Source: Kitasatospora sp. MAP5-34
GTDB lineage: Bacteria > Actinomycetota > Actinomycetes > Streptomycetales > Streptomycetaceae
Length of the DNA: 64,000 nt
Assembly: GCF_029894335.1 (NCBI RefSeq)
Contig: NZ_JARXZC010000011.1
Location: forward strand, 1 to 64,000
Direction: 5' to 3'
Part shown: positions 60,104 through 64,000 of the stretch, piece after piece
Layout of the letters: every line of letters starts with the position of its first letter
How positions within the stretch are numbered: position 1 is the stretch's first letter
Made by a program: the position numbers and the translations under genes
The notes under the pieces: generated by a model
The model's input: the letters and a program-made list of their open reading frames with translations, nothing else
Databases searched by the model: none
What the model was told of the DNA's origin: nothing

Positions 60104-60688
60104 ATGGACAACCCACCGACCTACCAGGCGGTCCTCGACGAGGTCGCTCCCAGGCTCCGACGGCTGCGCGCGAAGAGCGGCCTCACGCTGGCCGCGCTCT
60201 CCGAGGCGACCGGCATCTCCAAGAGCACCCTGTCCCGGTTGGAGTCCGGACAGCGGCGTCCCAGCCTGGAGCTGCTGTTGCCACTGGCCGGTGCGTACCG
60301 CGTGCCGCTGGACGACCTGGTCGGCGCCCCGGAGGTGGGGGATCCCCGGGTCCGGCTGACACCCCGCACCCTGCCGGACGGCGGCACGGTCGTACCCCTG
60401 ACCAGGGGGCCGGGCCCGCTCCAGGCGTACAAGATGATCATCCCCGACCGAGGTGCCGAGCCGGATCTCCGTACGCACGAGGGCTACGAGTGGCTGTACG
60501 TACTGAACGGCCGGCTGCGGCTCGTCCTCGCCGGACACGATCTGGTCCTCGGCTCCGGTGAGGCGGCCGAGTTCGACACCCGCCTGCCGCACTGGTTCAG
60601 CAGCGCGGACGGACGGCCCGTGGAGGTCCTCAGCCTCTTCGGGCGGCAGGGGGAGCGCATGCACGTCCGCGCGAAACCGAGCGCATGA
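60104..60688 (+). CDS. XRE-family regulator with C-terminal cupin
   Basis: A 194-residue regulator. The Cro-type HTH lies at residues 15-70 (LRRLRAKSGLTLAALSEATG, then ISKSTLSRLESGQRRPS). A cupin domain spans about 105-185 (HEGYEWLYVLNGRLRLVLAG and the end FDTRLPHWFSSADG) and probably senses a small ligand. Such proteins often control one adjacent metabolic gene; here that is the divergent methyltransferase, with a palindrome between them. ATG 60104 is preferred; in-frame ATGs at 60023 and 60095 are alternatives, the first lying across the palindrome. Confidence 0.88.
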   Translation: MDNPPTYQAVLDEVAPRLRRLRAKSGLTLAALSEATGISKSTLSRLESGQRRPSLELLLPLAGAYRVPLDDLVGAPEVGDPRVRLTPRTLPDGGTVVPLTRGPGPLQAYKMIIPDRGAEPDLRTHEGYEWLYVLNGRLRLVLAGHDLVLGSGEAAEFDTRLPHWFSSADGRPVEVLSLFGRQGERMHVRAKPSA

Positions 60689-60734
60689 CGGCACGACAGC
60701 CCGGCGGGCCGGGAGGTCGGTGGTCACCTGGTGG

Positions 60735-61079
60735 TCAGCCGGTGGTCTTGCCCGCCGTTGCCGTACGCGGGACGCCGTCGACGGTGAGGCAGATGCCGAA
60801 CACGCGGTCGTGGCTGGTCCAGCCGTTGACGCGGCCCCGGTTGTTGCTGATCTGCACCCGCTTGCGGCTCGGGTCCACCGCCGACACGAGATGCAGGTAC
60901 ACCGTCCCCGTGACCCGGGCGAGGACGATGTCACCGACTTCGAGCTTCGTCGGGTCGACCGGGGCGACGAGCACCTGCTGACGACTGCGTATCAAGGGGA
61001 CCATCGAGGAACCGGTCGGCCGGAACTCCACCCGGGCCCCGCCGGCTACCCTGCCCGCTGCTGCGTCCAACATTCCCAT
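60735..61079 (-). CDS. Stand-alone LexA/signal-peptidase-fold (S24/S26-like) protein
   Basis: A 114-residue protein made of little more than the beta-rich S24/S26 peptidase fold. RPTGSSMVPLIRSRQQVLV contains the nucleophile-like Ser-Met of LexA and signal peptidases, and GDIVLARVTGTVYLHLV is the second core motif. The usual Lys base is not evident: the expected position reads YLHLV, with His. There is no HTH or membrane helix. Function is unknown; autoproteolysis or a non-catalytic role are open. ATG 61079 is assumed; the upstream frame is poor. Confidence 0.65.
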   Translation of the reverse strand: MGMLDAAAGRVAGGARVEFRPTGSSMVPLIRSRQQVLVAPVDPTKLEVGDIVLARVTGTVYLHLVSAVDPSRKRVQISNNRGRVNGWTSHDRVFGICLTVDGVPRTATAGKTTG

Positions 61080-61244
61080 CCGCCGATAGTGCCCGATCAG
61101 GGCCGGTCGGCAGGCGGAATTTCCTCCGGGCGGTGTGGGGCGGGACGCGGGTTCCGGCACGCTCGACCGATCCGCTTCGCCGCAGCGCCCCGCCGTACGG
61201 CAGGATGGCTGCGACAACATCAGGAGCTACCGCCAGGAGCGTCC

Positions 61245-61661
61245 ATGGGCCAGCCCGACCGGTCGGTCAACCGCTACCGCATCGGGGAGGCGGCGGCGAT
61301 GCTCGGCGTGAGTGCCGACACCATGCGGCGCTGGGTCGACGCGGGCCGGCTCGACGCCGAGCGTGACGAGCACGGGCACCGGATCATCGCCGGTGCGCGG
61401 CTGGCCGCCTTCGCCCGCGAGCTGGCCAGACCGGAGAACGCCGAGGCCGAGGGGCGGCCCTCGTCCGCCCGCAACCGCTTCCCGGGCATCGTCACCAACG
61501 TGATTCTCGGCGACGTGGCCGCGCAGGTGGAGATCCAGGCCGGGCCCTTCAGGGTGGTCTCGCTGATCAGCCGGGACTCGGCGGAGGAGCTCGAGCTGGT
61601 GCCCGGCGCCCCCGCCACCGCCGTCATCAAGTCGACCAACGTGGTGATCGAGCGGAGCTGA
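61245..61661 (+). CDS. MerR-like HTH plus TOBE (molbindin-type) protein
   Basis: A 138-residue protein. The N-terminal half is an excisionase/MerR-like HTH (YRIGEAAAMLGVSADTMRRW then DAGRLDAERDEHGHRII). The C-terminal half is a single TOBE/Mop domain (NRFPGIVTNVILGDVAAQVE and the end ATAVIKSTNVVIERS), which binds molybdate or tungstate in molbindins. It looks like a metal-oxyanion-responsive regulator or storage protein. In many streptomycetes such genes sit next to modABC; here no molybdate transporter is nearby. CAGGAG precedes ATG 61245. Confidence 0.85.
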   Translation: MGQPDRSVNRYRIGEAAAMLGVSADTMRRWVDAGRLDAERDEHGHRIIAGARLAAFARELARPENAEAEGRPSSARNRFPGIVTNVILGDVAAQVEIQAGPFRVVSLISRDSAEELELVPGAPATAVIKSTNVVIERS

Positions 61662-61670
61662 CGACTCCCG

Positions 61671-61702
61671 GGCGTGTGCGGGTACAGGCGTGTGCGGGTA
61701 CA
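61671..61702. repeat. Two perfect 16-bp direct repeats
   Basis: GGCGTGTGCGGGTACA occurs twice head to tail directly after the TOBE gene stop. It is followed by a TTGACA hexamer (61713-61718) that may be a -35 element for the next gene, so the repeat could be regulatory or simple duplication. Confidence 0.75.
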
Positions 61703-61755
61703 CGCTCCTACGTTGACAACCCTTACGTGTGACGAGCGACGAGTGAGGATTTCCA

Positions 61756-62502
61756 GTGTCCACGTCTGCCCTGCCCCGGCCGGTGCTCGATGCCCGGCCC
61801 GTGCTCGCGGTCGCCCACCGGGGTGACCCCTACCGCTTCCGGGAGAACACCCTCGCCTCGGTGGAGTCCGCGCTCGCGGCCGGCGCCGACGCCGTCGAGG
61901 TGGACGTCCAGCTGACCCGGGACGGTGTGCCCGTCCTGCTGCACGACCTGACGCTGGAGCGCCTCTGGGGCGACCCGCGTCCGGTCGGCTCGGTCACCCT
62001 GGAACAGCTCAGCTCGCTGGGCAGCCCGGGCGTACGGGTGCCGACGCTGGCCGAAGGGCTCAAGGCGGTCGCGGCGACCCCCGCCGCCCGGCTGCTCATC
62101 GATCTGGACACGCCCGGCCCGGCCGTGGCCGCCTGGCAGGCCGTCACCGATCTGGGCGCCGAGGACCGGGTGGCGTTCTGCGGCCCGATCGGCGCGCTGC
62201 TCGCGGTCCGGGCGCTCGCGCCGGACGCGGAGCTGGCCCTGACCTGGAAGCTCCCGCAGCTGCCCGGCCGGGCCCTGTTGGACGACCTCCGGCCACGGTA
62301 CGTGAACCCGCCGTTCGGCCTGGTCGACCAGGCGTTCACCGCCGCCGCCCACGACACCGGACTCGCCGTCAGCACCTGGACGGTGGACCGCCGTCGCACC
62401 ATGACCCGCCTGCTCCGGGCCGGTGTCGACTCGCTGACCAGCAACCGCGTCGCGCTGCTCCGCAAGGTCCTGGACGCGCACTCCCGGGCAGAGACGCCCT
62501 GA
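61756..62502 (+). CDS. Glycerophosphodiester phosphodiesterase
   Basis: A 248-residue GDPD-fold TIM barrel that hydrolyses glycerophosphodiesters to glycerol 3-phosphate and an alcohol. Active-site features are VAHRGDPYRFRENTLAS (HRG and ENT), VEVDVQLTRDGVPVLLHD (metal-binding EVDV and general-acid HD) and the final VSTWTVD. No signal peptide, so cytoplasmic. GTG 61756 is used, with GTGAGGA upstream. Its stop TGA (62500-62502) overlaps a CTG that probably starts the next gene. Confidence 0.9.
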   Translation: MSTSALPRPVLDARPVLAVAHRGDPYRFRENTLASVESALAAGADAVEVDVQLTRDGVPVLLHDLTLERLWGDPRPVGSVTLEQLSSLGSPGVRVPTLAEGLKAVAATPAARLLIDLDTPGPAVAAWQAVTDLGAEDRVAFCGPIGALLAVRALAPDAELALTWKLPQLPGRALLDDLRPRYVNPPFGLVDQAFTAAAHDTGLAVSTWTVDRRRTMTRLLRAGVDSLTSNRVALLRKVLDAHSRAETP

Positions 62503-63584
62503 CCGCCGTACTGACCCGCCGGGCACTCGGCCGGGCCCTGCTGGCCCGTCAGCACCTGCTCGCCCGGACCCCGGACACCCCGGACTCCCCGGCGGCGATG
62601 GTCGGGCACCTCGTCGGTTTGCAGGCCCAGGCCGTCCCCGACCCGCCGTACCTCGGGCTCTGGTCGCGCCTCGACGGCTTCCGCCCGGAGGCGCTGACCG
62701 AGCTGATCGAAGGCCGCAAGGTGGTCCGGGTCGCGCTGCAACGCGGCACCATCCACCTGGTGACGGCCGAGGACTGCCGCACGCTGCGCCCACTGGTCCA
62801 GCCCGTGCTGGACCGTGCGCTGCGCAGCACGTACGGCAAGCGGCTGGCCGGTCTCGACCTGGCAGAGGTGTGGGCGCGGGGCCGTGAGCTGGTCGAGCGG
62901 GAGCCGCGTACCTTCCAGCAGCTCGGCGCGCTGCTCACGCCGGAGTTCCCGGGGTACGACCCGGCGGCGCTGGCGCAGGCCGTCCGGGCGGGACTGGCGC
63001 TGGTGCAGGTCCCGCCGCGCGGGCTCTGGGGGCGCAGCGGTCCCGCCGCCCACACCACCGCCGAGCACTGGCTCGGGCAGCCGCTCGACCCGGCGCCGTC
63101 GCTGGACGCGATGGTGCTGCGCTATCTGGCGGCGTTCGGCCCGGCCACCGCCGCCGACGTCCAGAAGTGGTGCGGCCTGACCGGGTTCGGCCCGGTCCTC
63201 GCCCGGCTGGCGCCGGAACTGGTGCTCTTCCGCGACGAGCAGGGCCGGACGCTGTACGACCTCCCGGCGGCGCCGCGCCCGGACGAGGACACGCCCGCGC
63301 CCGTCCGGCTGCTCGCGCCCTTCGACAACCTGCTGCTCTCGCACGCCGACCGCACGCGCGTCCTGCCGGAGGAGTACCGGCCGCGCGTGATGACGCAGAA
63401 CGGGATCGTGCTGGGCGCACTGCTGCTGGACGGACTGGTGGCCGGTTCCTGGCGGATCGAGGGCGGCACTCTGCGGGTCCGCCCGTTCCGGCCGCTGTTG
63501 CGGGCGGAGGCGGCGGCCGCCGAGGCGGAGGGTGCGCGGCTGCTCGAATTCACGGGTGGCGAGCGGGTGGTGGTGGGCGGCTGA
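62499..63584 (+). CDS. Winged-helix AlkZ/YcaQ-like DNA-repair family protein with probable CTG start
   Basis: A 361-residue protein if begun at CTG 62499. Family members open with a helical TRRALNRALLARQ-type segment followed by VGLQAQ. Here LTRRALGRALLARQHLL and MVGHLVGLQAQAVPD follow this, but the first ATG (62598) lies inside it. No ATG, GTG or TTG start exists upstream in frame. CTG at 62499 overlaps the GDPD stop as CTGA, so near-cognate initiation by termination-reinitiation is the simplest reading. The rest shows the three winged-helix units and LLAPFDNLLLSHADR. Relatives include interstrand-crosslink glycosylases, though many actinobacterial copies are unstudied. Confidence 0.72.
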   Translation: MTAVLTRRALGRALLARQHLLARTPDTPDSPAAMVGHLVGLQAQAVPDPPYLGLWSRLDGFRPEALTELIEGRKVVRVALQRGTIHLVTAEDCRTLRPLVQPVLDRALRSTYGKRLAGLDLAEVWARGRELVEREPRTFQQLGALLTPEFPGYDPAALAQAVRAGLALVQVPPRGLWGRSGPAAHTTAEHWLGQPLDPAPSLDAMVLRYLAAFGPATAADVQKWCGLTGFGPVLARLAPELVLFRDEQGRTLYDLPAAPRPDEDTPAPVRLLAPFDNLLLSHADRTRVLPEEYRPRVMTQNGIVLGALLLDGLVAGSWRIEGGTLRVRPFRPLLRAEAAAAEAEGARLLEFTGGERVVVGG

Positions 63585-63605
63585 AGTCCTACCGGTCCGG
63601 GACGG

Positions 63606-64000
63606 TCAGGCGGGCGCGTAGCCCTGGTCGTGCGCCCAGTGCCTGGCGAGGGCGGTGAAGGCGCGGGCGGCGCTGCTTCGGTAGGCGGCGTCCCGGCGCA
63701 GCAGGGTGACGGTGCGTGAGGGCAGCGCGGGGTCGACGGGGACCGGGCGCAGGTGGGGCTGTTCGCGGGTGATGGCGTGCGGCAGCACGGTGGCGAGGCC
63801 GGTTCTTCGGACGATCTCGACGAGTGCGTTGATGGAGTTGGCCTCGATGCAGATCCGGGGCCGGACCCGGTGGTCGGCGAGGTACTGGTCGATGTGCCGA
63901 CGGGTGGCGAAGTCCTGGCTGAGCAAGGCCAGTTGGTGGTTCTCCAGCTCGCGTACCGGCATGGGGTCGCAGCGGTCAGCGAGGGGGTGGCCGGCCGCGA
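63606..64000 (-). CDS. LysR-family regulator, C-terminal part (cut by window edge)
   Basis: The last 130 residues of a LysR regulator are visible; the N-terminal HTH lies beyond the window. The fragment covers the second half of the ligand domain, with HPLAD, then LENHQLALLSQDFATRRHID and IVRRTGLATVLPHAIT, as in CynR/CbbR-type regulators. The frame is open to the edge; the internal ATG at 63962 is not the start. It ends 22 bases after the convergent AlkZ-like gene. Confidence 0.82.
   Translation of the reverse strand, partial: AAGHPLADRCDPMPVRELENHQLALLSQDFATRRHIDQYLADHRVRPRICIEANSINALVEIVRRTGLATVLPHAITREQPHLRPVPVDPALPSRTVTLLRRDAAYRSSAARAFTALARHWAHDQGYAPA

Noticed and set aside
62598..62630. 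ATG 62598 as the start of the AlkZ-like gene
   Set aside because: It would remove the conserved N-terminal TRRALxRALLARQ helix that is encoded in frame just upstream.

Overview
The window is GC-rich actinobacterial DNA, most likely from the chromosome of a Streptomyces- or Kitasatospora-like organism. Taxon-pointing genes are a chaplin hydrophobin, a SepF-like division protein, two SpoIIE-type PP2C phosphatases, a stand-alone LigD polymerase beside an ATP-dependent ligase, and many GTG starts with GTGA/ATGA stop-start overlaps. Strong third-position GC produces long antisense open frames, which were left out.

Layout. 0-16 kb: housekeeping and stress genes: a flavin-dependent oxidoreductase, a DUF1003/RyR membrane protein, a CadD-type exporter preceded by a tiny His/Cys-rich frame, bioF, a PP2C phosphatase, a divergent LigD-polymerase/ligase pair sharing a symmetric promoter, a secreted X-Pro dipeptidyl-peptidase-like hydrolase, the threonine-to-glycine pair tdh/kbl, a DEAD-box helicase and a cold-shock protein. 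16-22 kb: a LysR regulator, DUF427, a Gfo/Idh/MocA oxidoreductase, a PAP2 membrane enzyme, a short chaplin and an APC permease.

22.3-32 kb is an accessory island. A frameshifted quinol-monooxygenase pseudogene abuts the right-end relic of an IS200/IS605-type TnpB element. Next come a possible Imm11/Imm43-like immunity gene, a 62-codon coupled frame, and one 8.2-kb gene. That gene encodes a 2726-residue protein with a WXG100-like/CpnT-like N-terminus, a long disordered linker, an internal papain-fold glutamine-deamidase (Tox-PL) domain, and a three-module array duplicated as abc-abc. This locus is the best candidate for a poorly described system.

32-41 kb is a tight catabolic operon: AtuA-like protein, carboxyltransferase, biotin carboxylase/biotin carrier, acyl-CoA dehydrogenase, acyl-CoA ligase and a TetR regulator. 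A perfect 16-bp palindrome lies before the first gene. The set suggests activation, dehydrogenation and biotin-dependent carboxylation of a branched or terpenoid acid (Atu/Liu-like logic).

41-64 kb: an SBP56/methanethiol-oxidase-like protein, methyltransferases, a PAS-GAF-SpoIIE-HATPase phosphatase, a TetR/MFS efflux pair with operator, a SepF-like gene with a textbook terminator, DinB, and a branched-chain amino-acid-type ABC system. In that ABC system the binding protein diverges from a fused LivH-LivM permease and two ATPases with altered catalytic motifs. After these come TVP38, endonuclease IV, a MazG-like protein, an XRE-cupin/methyltransferase divergent pair, a small LexA-fold-like protein, a HTH-TOBE protein, a glycerophosphodiester phosphodiesterase coupled to an AlkZ-like protein by a probable CTG start, and a LysR gene cut by the window edge.

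No rRNA, convincing tRNA, CRISPR array or complete insertion sequence was seen. All calls come from reading the sequence; no database search was made.
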